A stretch of 64,000 bases of DNA from Dichetophora obliterata. Taxonomy: Eukaryota > Arthropoda > Insecta > Diptera > Sciomyzidae. Shown piece by piece: positions 21,319-31,100 of this stretch (the first letter of the stretch is position 1; each line of letters begins with the position of its first letter). Below the pieces are notes generated by a model. That model saw nothing but the letters and a program-made list of their open reading frames with translations. It had not been told where the DNA came from and did not search any database. The position numbers were made by a program, and so were the translations under genes. The stretch spans positions 274,806,848 to 274,870,847 of the forward strand of contig OY986435.1 in assembly GCA_963920525.1 (NCBI GenBank), given 5' to 3'.

Positions 21319-22587
21319 GGGTCCGCCAAATAACTTTTTTTTTAAATTCTATAAAAAAAACTACTGGATACTTTCTCAAATTTCTTTTTTTATTTGAAAG
21401 TACAATTCTTCCGGTTAATAATGAAAAATAATTTCATTCAAATGGCTGCCTCGGCTGGCCATGCAGTAGCCTACACGATAGGTCAAATTTTTAAGCACAT
21501 TATCGATTGTGTGCAGCTGTATTTCACCAATGGGTTTACGAATATTATCCTTTAAAGCGTCAATTGTCTCTGGCTTGTCGGCGTAACACTTATCTTTGAG
21601 GGTACCCCACAAATAATAGTCCAACGGTGTCAAATCGCAGCTCCGTGGTGGCCAAACGACATCAGCTCTGCGGCTGATAATGCGATCTTTAAAAACAGCG
21701 CGCAAAACATCGAGTGTAGCTTCGGCTGTGTGGCACGCAGCGCCGTCCTGTTGAAACCAAATGTTGCCAAAATCCTCCTCTTCAATTTTTGTGAACAAAA
21801 ATTCGTTCAACATGGTCCGATTACGATCGCCATTGACTGTAACGGCCACTCCTTGCTCATTTTCGAAGAAAAATGGCCCGATTATGCCTCTGGACCAAAA
21901 TCCGCACCAAACAGTGACTCAATTTAGGTGCGGGTTTTCTGTGCCTCAAATGCGATAATTTTGCTTGTTTACATACCAGCCAAGATAAAAATGAGCTTCA
22001 TCTGAAAGGATGATTTTTTTGGCAAAATCGGCATCTTCTGTAAGTCGATCGCAGGCCCACTTAGCGAAGCGAAAACGCATTGGATGGTCAGTTAGCTTCA
22101 ACTCCTGAACCAATAGGACTTTGTATGGCGTTATACCAAGGTCTTTATGCAAAATATGTCTCAATGATGTCTCCGAAATGTTCAATTGTTGAGAACGACG
22201 GTGAATTGATGTTGATGGCGCTTCACGCAAACTTTCTGCCACAGCAGCAATATTCTCGGGTGTACGCACTGTTTTTGGCTTTTCACGCCTTGGTTTATCG
22301 ATGAGGATGCCAGTTTCTTTCACTTTTTTCACAAGATAACGAACATACGGAGCTGATGGTGCTTCTCTTCTTCCAAAATCCGTACGCAATTTTCGCACGC
22401 ATTCTGCAACATTACCATGATTTTCAAAGTAATGTCGCAATATTTCCCAGCGTTGTTCAAGCGTATACACAACCATATTCGTTCAGCGGAAGGATAAAAC
22501 TAATTATCTGTCAAATCAGATATGAGCTAAGTGTTACCATTCACGAAATAAGCACTAGTTGAAAAAAAAACGTTACATGGCGGACCC
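21319..22587 (-). mobile_element. DD41D (rosa-type) mariner, near full length
   Basis: TIRs GGGTCCGCCAAATAAC and (inverted) GGGTCCGCCATGTAAC bound a 1.27-kb element with one transposase frame. The flanks align with the unbroken repeat at 10131-10254, whose break falls at TTTAATATA / TTCTTTCCCTGCC. The TA target is recognisable on the left (AATATA) but the right flank reads AT. Confidence 0.85.
21415..22476 (-). pseudogene. DD41D mariner transposase with two in-frame TGA stops
   Basis: One continuous minus frame of about 353 codons from ATG at 22476. An N-terminal helix-turn-helix pair occupies residues 10-110 (EILRHYFENHGNVAECVRKL; later LNISETSLRHILHKDLGI). The catalytic domain has IILSDEAHF with Asp about 159, WFQQDGAACHTA with Asp about 244, and CDLTPLDYYLWG with Asp about 286. 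Exactly 41 residues separate the second and third Asp, placing it in the DD41D (rosa) group rather than classic DD34D mariner. The two breaks, TGA at codons 177 and 186, are single-base nonsense changes with no frameshift. Recently active, now inactive. Confidence 0.9.
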
Positions 22588-22642
22588 ATCCTTTCCCTGC
22601 CTCAAGCATTTTTTCATTATCTTTAGCCAATGCCTTCCATTT
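22588..22642 (+). repeat. Dispersed repeat, right part
   Basis: CTTTCCCTGCCTCAAGCATT...GCCTTCCATTTG matches 10203-10254 of the unbroken copy. Confidence 0.65.
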
Positions 22643-22674
22643 GTACTAAAACAAAAAGTTTTCGAAACTTTTAA

Positions 22675-23258
22675 TATACATTTATGAAAAAAAAAAAACT
22701 ACATTTGTAAAACAGTGCAGGCGATTTGATCATCATGGTAAATGAATTGTATAAATATATTAAATTAATATTATTTAAATGTTTCTTTTAGATAATATTA
22801 TAAAATAATAAGTTTTTAATAAGTTATAATTTTTTGGTTGATGATTTATATGATTAAAACATATTTTATATAACATATTTAATGATTTATAATATTAAAC
22901 AAATTTACCACTTGACCTACTATAAGCCTTCCATGGCTCATTGTCATTTTTAAAGGTTGCCTTGATATACATTTATGAAAAAGAAAAACTACATTTGTGA
23001 AACAATGCAGGCAATTTGATCATCATGGTAAATGAATTGTTGTATAAATATATTAAATTAATATAATTAAAATGTTTCTTTTAGATAATATTATAAAATA
23101 ATAAGTTTTTAATAAGTTATAATTTTTTGGTTGATGATTTATATGATTATAACATATTTTATAGAACATATTTAATGATTTATAACATTAAACAAATTTT
23201 ACACTTGACCTACTATAATCCTTCGATAGCTCATTGTCATTTTTAAAGGTTGCCTTGA
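22675..23258 (+). repeat. Tandem duplication of a 291-bp segment
   Basis: Unit 1 is 22675-22965 and unit 2 is 22966-23258, nearly identical (TATACATTTATGAAAAA at each start, AAAGGTTGCCTTGA at each end). The last 40 or so bases of each unit are the 5' edge of the LOA-like LINE. The duplication therefore spans the LINE insertion junction and happened after that insertion. Confidence 0.85.
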
Positions 23259-23349
23259 CATGAAATACCATTAAAATAGAGGGAGGTTAAGGTAGTATTT
23301 ATCCCTAAGGCGGGTAGGATATTGCAAACGAGTCCAAAACACCTTAGAC

Positions 23350-24075
23350 CAGGGCTGGGCATTCTAACATAGACACATTTAATTTTTTCTTGTTTGTATT
23401 GGTGCGATCTCGAACAGCACACACTGAGCGAAATAGTTGTCACAATTATCTAGATTTGTAAGTTTGTATGTTTATACCCCCACACGTACTGTAATATGTG
23501 TTGATTTTTTATTTTTAGTCATCGGTATTATTCACTATTTATTCTATTGCCCCAGCATTTTCTTTTAAGTAAATAAATTATATTAGTTTGCTTGCAGTGG
23601 AAAATTGCACATTCTGCTTCCCAAGGAAGGTTCTCTGCAGAACAGAAATCGCATTCTGATTTAGAGTCAAACATTGGTTTTAGGTGTTTTGTTTTTGTTT
23701 TAATATTATTAAATCCTAATATATACGAATCATTAAAATTGTAATAAAAACCTCATAAAATTGAGTATCAGAACATTAATGAATACAAATAATCTAAAAA
23801 AAGAATACAAAGAATCTTAAAAGGCAATATGTTTGAATTATATTAAACCTTAATATAAACGAATAATATAAAATTCTAAGAAATAAAAAATATTTGCATG
23901 AGTATTATGAATCTACAAACCAAAAAGTTGGTTTTTTAAAAGTGTACATAAAATTTCCGACATAGGTATTCACAGCTTCACCGTCAGCGAACGACTGAAT
24001 TATATTCTCTTCTGTTGTGAGTTTTGTATGCATGTGAAAATTTACGCTCAGTGAGCTATGGAGCGCCCAGCGCTG
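23350..24075. mobile_element. Non-autonomous hAT element, copy B
   Basis: Ends CAGGGCTGGGC and (inverted) CAGCGCTGGGC, flanked by perfect 8-bp repeats CCTTAGAC at 23342-23349 and 24076-24083. Homologous to the copy at 13351-14035. No coding capacity. Its right target duplication is shared with the next hAT element. Confidence 0.88.
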
Positions 24076-24878
24076 CCTTAGACCAGTGATGTGATTTGGT
24101 GGGATTTCGGGTTTTTGGATTTTGGGATATTTGGCCTATTTGGAACGTGTGAGATTTCGAAAGCTTATGTGGGATTTTCTACTGTGTCATAATTTTTAAA
24201 AATTTAAATTCTATACAAAACTGGTTGGCACCAATTTTGTGTAATCTTTTACAATTGTTCGCTCAATTGTTGTTTCATTAATTTTAAATATGTAAGAAAG
24301 ATACATGCAGGCGAGATCATTGCAACAAGCTTTAAATTAATCACAACTGCAAAGATATATGTTGTTGGCAACGCTTCGCAGTGCACAAGCAAAAGATCAG
24401 AGAAGGATGAAATGTGGAAAAGAAATTATTGTATACATTTATTTTCTTTCTTACTCCTATACAGATTAAGAAAAGCTACACAGCAAGTTACTAACACGAA
24501 TTCAAAGAAAAATTTGCACATGCTAAAACATGTGACAAGTTTCTAAGATTAATACTAATTTAAAGTCATTAATTTTAAAGCGGCTGCTCAACAATAGTTT
24601 AAAAAATTTTAACATTTGTTCAAGTGCCGTTTGCTTCGTCTTCGGTAATTTGTTTAATTTTCTTCATTTCAAAGACCTTGAAAGCAAACAGTTGCTGGAA
24701 AGCCTGCTGCGCATCATCCACATACGATTATAAGAAGCTTCTTAGAAGGTATTTTGAAAAAATTTTGTCTAATTAAGTGTCATTTTATTATTTGTGATAG
24801 TACAAGTTCCTAATACTTATGTAGGTATACATCATTTTATTGATCTCAATGAATTGTTATTAAAATTGATTTCATTAA

Positions 24879-27190
24879 CCCTTTGACGACCGCTCCTGAA
24901 CCGCTGGGAAATTTAAAAATCTGACACCGGATTCGTATTCAGAGACCTCATGTTACTAAACAAAGGTGATGCGAAAAAAAAAGAATTCCACCTGCAAAGG
25001 TGTGAAAAATCATGGGACATATATGTCCCATTGGTCGTCAACGGTAAAAATTTATGAACCATTTTTTTTACGTTGGTAATGCAAAAATGCAAAAACACGG
25101 TCTAATTCAAATTTGAATGCTAAAAATGCAAAGCTTACTGCATTTTTTTTGTTTCTTCGTTTTGGTTTTTTTTTGTTTACTGTTTGTGGGTTCTTTTATT
25201 CTCATTATTGTATATATTGTACGTGTCTCGTTCAGTCAGAAAAAGTAGTTGTTAAACGCGAGCGTTTTAAAAAGTGAAAAACAGTCCTTCATATCAAATT
25301 GTTTGGAATTTCATAAAATTTTGGTAAGTGACTTGCCTTTTTTGGTTCGTGCTTCAGAAATATTGTCGGTTCAATTTTGCAGTTACACAATGAGATCGCG
25401 CCGTTTCTACCTCACTGAGGAACAAATTATTCAATTGCTGAATGTCGATGATAGCGATGACGATGAACGTGCTTTAGAGTTGGATGAAGAAGATATTGCT
25501 TTTCTTGAGGAGGATGCTGCCACCCTACAGCCCGGAACAGAAATCGTAATCGATGATATCCTTGCTGAGAATGAACAACCGTCGACTAGCGCTGCTGCAA
25601 GTGAAAAGTCAGCAACACTACCGCAAGTTACATGCGAGAAGCTACCAACAACTGAACCAGTAACTTTCAAGTGGAAAAATGCGGAGGCTAACTACACTCT
25701 ACCAAAGTTTACTGATCCAGATTTCGAATACGGAAAAGTCTTGTTGCCAATTGCTGCACCCGACAGTGGCGTGCCGAGTGTTTACGATGTGTTTAGTGCA
25801 GTTTCCAACCTAGATACAATGCTTAAATTGATCAAGCGACAGTCGGAAATATACGCTGAGCAAAAAGGCAAAGTTTTCATGATTTCTTTGGCTGAATTGG
25901 AGGCATTTTTGGGCATTATTTTGTGCATGACAATTCACCGTCTCCCAGACACTAGGCTATACTGGTCGACATTGCCCATTTACTCAGTGCCACTTATTTC
26001 AAATGTAATGTGCCGAAAATGATTCGAAGAAATTCGCTCTTGTTTACATTTTAGCAACAATGTTGAACAGCCATCTCGAGATAATCCATCGTACGATCGA
26101 GCGTACAAAATTCGGCCAATAATCATTCATTTCAACAAAGCATTCGCGAATGCAATGTGCGAGACCAAGTGCCGAGCCATCGATGAACATATGGTAAAAT
26201 TCAAAGGACGTAACATAATGAAGCAGTACATGAAGGATAAACCAATTTCATGGGGATTTTAATTGTGGTGCCGATGTGACTCGGCGACTGGTTACCTTCA
26301 CAAATTTGACATATACACAGGCAAGAAATCGCAAAAAGAAATAGGCATTGGCGAGTCAATTGTTCTGGATATGGCGGAAGGTCTCGATGGCATGGGTATT
26401 GAATTGTATTTCGATAATTTTTTCAACAATCCGAAATTGCTTTACACGCTAAAAGAGAGAGACATGAGAGCCTGTGGCACTCTTCACTCCAACCGTAAAC
26501 AAATGCCTAAATTTGATGGAGACAAGGAATTCAAACGTAGCGAATTCCAGTGCATGGCAGATAATGGTGTGGCCGTGCTGAAGTGGATGGACAATCGTGC
26601 CGTATTTTTGGGATCTAATTTTCTACCCCCACTTGAATCAGTCAACGTAAAACGACGCCAAGCTGGATCCGGCACAAAGATCGATGTCAAATGTCCAGTT
26701 GCAATTTTTAGTATTTAGTATTTAGCAATTCAGCACTACAATAAAGGAATGGGCGGAGTGGATCTCATGGATCAAAAAAAGGTTGGTCGATTTTTCTTTT
26801 TTTGGCCAAAAATTAAATTCTAATTTGTATTTTTATTTTATTTAAGTCTTACTACGAACACGATCGCAAATCAAAAACCAAATTCTACTTGCGTCTTTTC
26901 TATGATCTTTTTGATTTGAGTGTGCATAATGCATACATTGTTTACAACAAAATCTCGACATCGAATAATGATCCATTTTCTGTCAGTGCATTAGAATTCC
27001 GTGCGCAGCTGGCTACTCAATTGATCGATTCGTTCAGCAGTCGCAAGAGACCACCACCTACTTCTGTAACAGAGGGATCTAAACGAGTCAAACTTGCGTA
27101 AGAGATGTATTGTCTGCTCCAAACAAGGCAAGGAAAATCGAACAAATTCTATTTGTGCCAAATGCAAAAAACCCATTGGTCGTCAAAGGG
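24879..27190 (+). mobile_element. piggyBac element with TTAA target duplication
   Basis: 13-bp TIRs CCCTTTGACGACC (24879-24891) and its inverse (27178-27190) are flanked by TTAA at 24875-24878 and 27191-27194. Near the left end, a palindrome TGGGACATATATGTCCCA is followed by a subterminal TTGGTCGTCAACGG that echoes the right tip (CCCATTGGTCGTCAA occurs at both places). Length is 2312 bp. It holds one transposase gene on the plus strand. Confidence 0.92.
25390..27176 (+). pseudogene. piggyBac transposase with a 65-bp intron (two stops, one frameshift)
   Basis: Start chosen at ATG 25390 (MRSRRFYLTEEQIIQLLN) rather than 25249, because the usual acidic N-terminus follows. Catalytic Asp blocks: IDEHMVKFKGR near 26180, ELYFDNFFNN near 26405, and NKGMGGVDLMDQ near 26740-26775, i.e. 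the DDD triad. Stops lie after MCRK (TGA, 26020-26022) and after SWGF (TAA, about 26260), all in one frame. After DLMDQKK the frame dissolves into T-rich DNA, then resumes at SYYEHDRKSKTKFYLR. Splicing GT at 26782 to AG at 26846 joins them in frame. A frameshift near 27095 separates a C-terminal CIVC...CAKC cysteine cluster that runs into the right TIR. Confidence 0.88.
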
Positions 27191-27876
27191 TTAATACATT
27201 TGGTTGTGAAAATAGCCACATTTCAGTTCGAACACTAGCTTCTGGCGAAGCAAAAAAATCGTTTCATTTCTATGATGCATTTCGACAAACTGTCGAACAC
27301 CAATGAATATTGAAATAAATAAAGAAGCAGCTGGAACAGATGGCAACCTTGGTAGACTTGATGGCGGTGATCTATAAATAGCCTACTGCTTGGAAGTGTC
27401 ATATGATTAGCAGCCATACAATTCAAAAGAATGAATTCCTAAATCTGTCTGACGTCATATACTACTTTAAATAGTAGTTGATCACAGCTTAATCACTCAA
27501 AGACTACTGAAGATGAAAATGTAGCGATTTCCGAAACAAACTGTCTAGTCAGCTAAGTGATTGACTCTATACAGAGTTGTTGTCATCGTTGTTGTTGCCT
27601 TCTTAAAAACTTACATGATCTAAATCTCGAAATTTAATTCATGTTATAATTTAATAGATCATTAAACTAATTAGTTAATAAATAAACTTTTATACTTTAA
27701 CAGGAGATTCTGGTGATTATTTCTTTTCATAAATTAGATAAGAAAACATTATTGATATAAATGTTTGGGTAGGATTTTTTGTGGGTTTTTTGTGTCATTT
27801 TGGTGGGATAAACCGGTTTAAATCGGGATTCAATCAGGATTTTTCACTACATCAGAATCACATCACTGCCCTAGAC

Positions 27877-29780
27877 CAACAAGTCTATTATCTTTGCTGC
27901 TGAAAACACTCGAAAGACTGATTGACGCTCATATTCGTTGTAGCATGGATACAATTTTACTTTCAGCTTCACAGCACGCTAACAGGAAAGGTAGGTCTCT
28001 ATAAATGGCCCTGCACTCCCTAGTAGGCTTTAAAGAAGATTCTATTTTTCATAAGGAGTACACAATGATAGCTTTTCTGGATATCGAAGGTGCCTTTAAC
28101 AATGCTCTTCAGTGGCATTCATTGGCGCACTTATAAAGCTTTGGGTTGAATAGTCACTCTGTGTACTGATAAAAAACCTGCTGGCCAGCAGAGTCGTCAG
28201 TGTATCTCTAGAGGACTCAAGGGAGAGGATTTTTGTGAGTAGAGGAGCTCCTCAGGGGGGTGTTCTATTATCTTTATTATAGAACTTGGTATTCTATGAA
28301 CTTCTGAGGAAAATAGAATACCAAATGGGGGGTTAGTCCCCAAAAAACTTAACTGGTCCTTTTTACGAGTAAATACAAAATTCCGCGCATAGTTCCCCCA
28401 CATCTGGATGGTTCTCAGCTAAGCTTCGCGGAAGAGGAAAAATACTAAGTAGTTATTTTGGATAGAAAGTTAAGCTGGAAACTGAATATTCTTGAGCGAA
28501 CTAAGAAAGCCAATGTTGCTTAATATGACTGTAAGAAAGCTATAGGTAAAATGTGGGGCTTACCCCGAATATTGCGCTTTGGATTTACATATCTATAGTG
28601 AGGCCAATTTTGCTATAAGGTGTATGTGTGTGTGGTGGACAGCACTAAAATACAGTCTAATTGCAAATTGTCTGAGAAAGTACAAAAAACTGCGGCCGTA
28701 TGTATCATCAGAGCGCTTAGGTCCACTTCATCGGAAGCGCTAAATGCGGTTCTTTGCTTAATACCTCTCGATATTATGGGAAAAATTATCGCGCAGAAAA
28801 CAGCCATCTGCCTAAGAGCAACCTCGCATTGGACTAACACTCGTACTCCTCCACTATCGATCTTGCAGGAGAAGTTCCTAGGAATATCGATTACACTATT
28901 GCCACTCCCTCATTCCCACCCAGAGTAGAATGGGATGAGTTAGTTACTGCTAATCCAAGTAGGCACGCATGTTTTAACTGACGGCTCAAAACTTGACAGC
29001 AAAGTCGGGGAGGCGTCTTTTCAACGGATCTGGACAACAGAATCTCATTTAGACTGCCAGATCATTGCAGTGTCTTCCAGGATGAAAAAATGGCAGTTTA
29101 TAGAGCTGTGGAATGGCTCAGGTGTAGTGAGATATCAACTAAAGATATTTTCATTTTTACGGACAGCCAAGCAGCGATTGAATTCCTTGCAGGTGTGTTT
29201 CTAACATCACCAACAGCCCTTAATGTCGCTCGTCTCTTAATGAGATGGCCATAAATTCGACACTCATCTGGTCTGGGTACCAGGGTATAGGGACATTCCT
29301 GGAGATTGTAGAGCGGATAAGCTTGCTAGGGAAGGTACAGTGGCAACGCTGCTGCCTGACATGGAAACATTACGCATGCCACTGGTGTTTTGCAAGATGG
29401 CTCTAAGGCAACATGCCAGAGAAATGGTTTATTTATATGGAAGCATAGCACCACCTCTAACACGCCTAGACAGATATGGACTAGTTTTACTGAAAAATGA
29501 ACGATGTCGCTCACTCAATTGGCGAGGAAAGATCTCTCGATTCTGATAAGCGTTATAACAGGACACTGTCTTATAGGTAGGCATGCCCTAAGAATGGGGA
29601 TTCATGCGAATGACTTCAGCAAGAGTTGCAGCTATGAGAAAGAGGAGGAGCCGTTATCGCATCTTTTCTGTTCATGCCACTCTTCAGCCCGCTGAAAAAA
29701 TAAGAATCTAGGTAGCCTCTATTTTGATGATCTAAGGGATCTTAAGGAGGTAGACGTTAAGCGTCTACTACTTTTTATTA
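27877..29780 (+). pseudogene. LOA-like LINE ORF2: reverse transcriptase and RNase H remnants
   Basis: RT blocks: SLLLKTLERLIDAHIR, then MIAFLDIEGAFNNALQWHSL (first catalytic Asp near 28085), then a GGVLLSLL.NLVFYELL segment near 28258-28310. The YADD box that should follow is missing, apparently through an internal deletion near 28320. The thumb/connection region includes SEALNAVLCLIPLDI (28730). An RNase H remnant follows: FTDGSKLDSK-like near 28975, then VWVPGYRDIPGDCRADKLAR near 29270-29330. The C-terminal domain ends DLKEVDVKRLLLFI and GWFHDI near 29790. Many stops and frameshifts. RNase H downstream of RT fits the LOA/I group rather than Jockey. Confidence 0.7.
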
Positions 29781-29904
29781 TTACTTTAGGTTGGTTTCAT
29801 GACATTGCATAGGAGAGGAGGAGTAGATCCCCTGTGGTATCACAACGGACCAAATATCTGGTCTATGTGGGCCGGTCTTCGACCAAGTCGATGGTCCAAA
29901 CGCT

Positions 29905-30470
29905 ACAATTGATTCACCAAAAAATGGGGTCGCAATCACCACATTAGTGAAACAACTGTGCGAAACATTGTGAATTAATTTTATCAAACTGGGCCCGTAC
30001 TGGGCCCGTACAAAGCCAATTAGAGTGTGGACATCACGCAGTGCTGAGAATATTGCTGCCGTAAGTGAAAGTGTCGTCGAGTCTTCCGAAATGTCTATTC
30101 GGAACTCTGAGCAGTACCACACTGTGTTGAAGGACTATATAGTGCCGGAGGTTGAAGCTTAGGGTCTGGAGGATATGTTGTTTCAACAGGACCGCGCAAC
30201 ATCACACACAACTTACCTCAATTTGGATTTCTTGCGTAGCAAACTCCCGAACCGTGTAACTTCTCGAAGCAGTGATGTAAATTGCCAGCCAAGATCATGC
30301 GAATTGACGCCGTTAGACTTTTTTCTGTAGGGTTACACGAAGAATAAAGTCTATTTGAATGGTCCGAAGCCAATTCTAGACTTGAAAAGCAATATTACAT
30401 CGGTGATTCGGGTCATTCCGGAGGCCATACTGCAAATATCATCAAAAATATGTCCGAAAGAGTGAGATAT
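29905..30470 (+). pseudogene. Third DD41D mariner, internally deleted and degraded
   Basis: An HTH remnant (HHISETTVRNIVN, stop, FYQTGPV) is followed by a linker (SAENIAAVSESVVES) like those of the other two mariners in the window. The frame then jumps, with the first catalytic region deleted, to DMLFQQDRATSHT and PRSCELTPLDFFL, again with 41 residues between the second and third catalytic Asp. It continues to KNKVYLNGPKPI. Several stops. A repeated GGGCCCGTAC at about 29992-30010 sits near the linker. TIRs are not recognisable. Confidence 0.7.
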
Positions 30471-30896
30471 CTTCGGAACAGCTTCAAATCAATAAATCAA
30501 ACATTTGGAAAAATTCCGAACCGCTTGTTTTATTCAAAATTAAAGTACCACACTCCTTAATGGAACATCCTTTAGAAGAATCAAGACAATTTTTAAACAT
30601 TGGTTTAACATGAATAATAGGAAGCCAAAATAAACAAGCATTATAGTAAATACAACAAGTACATATCAAGTACTATAAGATGTCTACATTTCGAATATAT
30701 AATAATAAAGTTGAAATTCAAAAATTTGGTTTTTGGCCAATTTCTATAACCGCTGGCCCACAGTGCATTTTAGTAAAAAAGTGAGATCGCAGTTTTACTA
30801 TCCTTTGCCTCTACTTTTACTTGGATATCGTTTTCTTCGTGTGGGAAAATTTTTTCCTATGATTGTGGTACGGTGTAATACATATTGTAAATATAT

Positions 30897-31100
30897 TTAA
30901 TTAAGTTTTTCATTTCCACTAACTTCATGAAAGGTTTGAAAACAATTTTTGTTGTGAGAAATGCATAAATATGCATTGCATTTAATGCAAATAAAATAAG
31001 TTCGTCCTGTGCAACCAACATTTTTACACCTTGTGGTAGTTCTGATGATAGTTCCGTGCATCGTAAGCTGAAAGCTGTTCAACCTATTTTCTAAAATTTC
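30897..31100 (-). pseudogene. piggyBac transposase C-terminal cysteine-rich domain remnant
   Basis: The minus strand reads EILENRLNSFQL, then TRCKNVGCTGRTYFICIKC, LCISHNKNCF and QTFHEV. The CK..C....RT...C.KC..LC......CF..FH pattern is the zinc-binding tail typical of piggyBac transposases. It ends at a natural stop at 30897. No catalytic Asp blocks are found on either side, so only the tail survives. It is not the missing part of the element at 24879-27190, whose own tail differs. Confidence 0.65.

Larger units (their letters stand above)
24084..27868. mobile_element. Second hAT element in series, carrying a nested piggyBac
   Basis: TIR CAGTGATGTGATT at both ends, flanked by CCTTAGAC (24076-24083) and CCCTAGAC (27869-27876), 7 of 8 identical. 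Without the piggyBac (24879-27190 plus one TTAA) its own length is about 1.47 kb. No hAT transposase is visible, so it is non-autonomous. GGGATTT-type words recur near both ends. Confidence 0.85.
23210..29886 (+). mobile_element. LOA-like LINE, 5'-truncated, split by two hAT insertions
   Basis: The LINE starts in the tandem-duplicated stretch (LIVIFKGCLD), continues to REVKVVFIPKAG..TSPKHLR at 23341-23349, and resumes at 27877 with PTSLLSLLLKTLERLIDAHI. Reading across both hAT elements restores a continuous reverse transcriptase block. The 3' end lies near 29886, after a GTATCACAACGGACC segment in the 3' UTR. About 2.1 kb of LINE remains once nested DNA is discounted. Confidence 0.75.
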
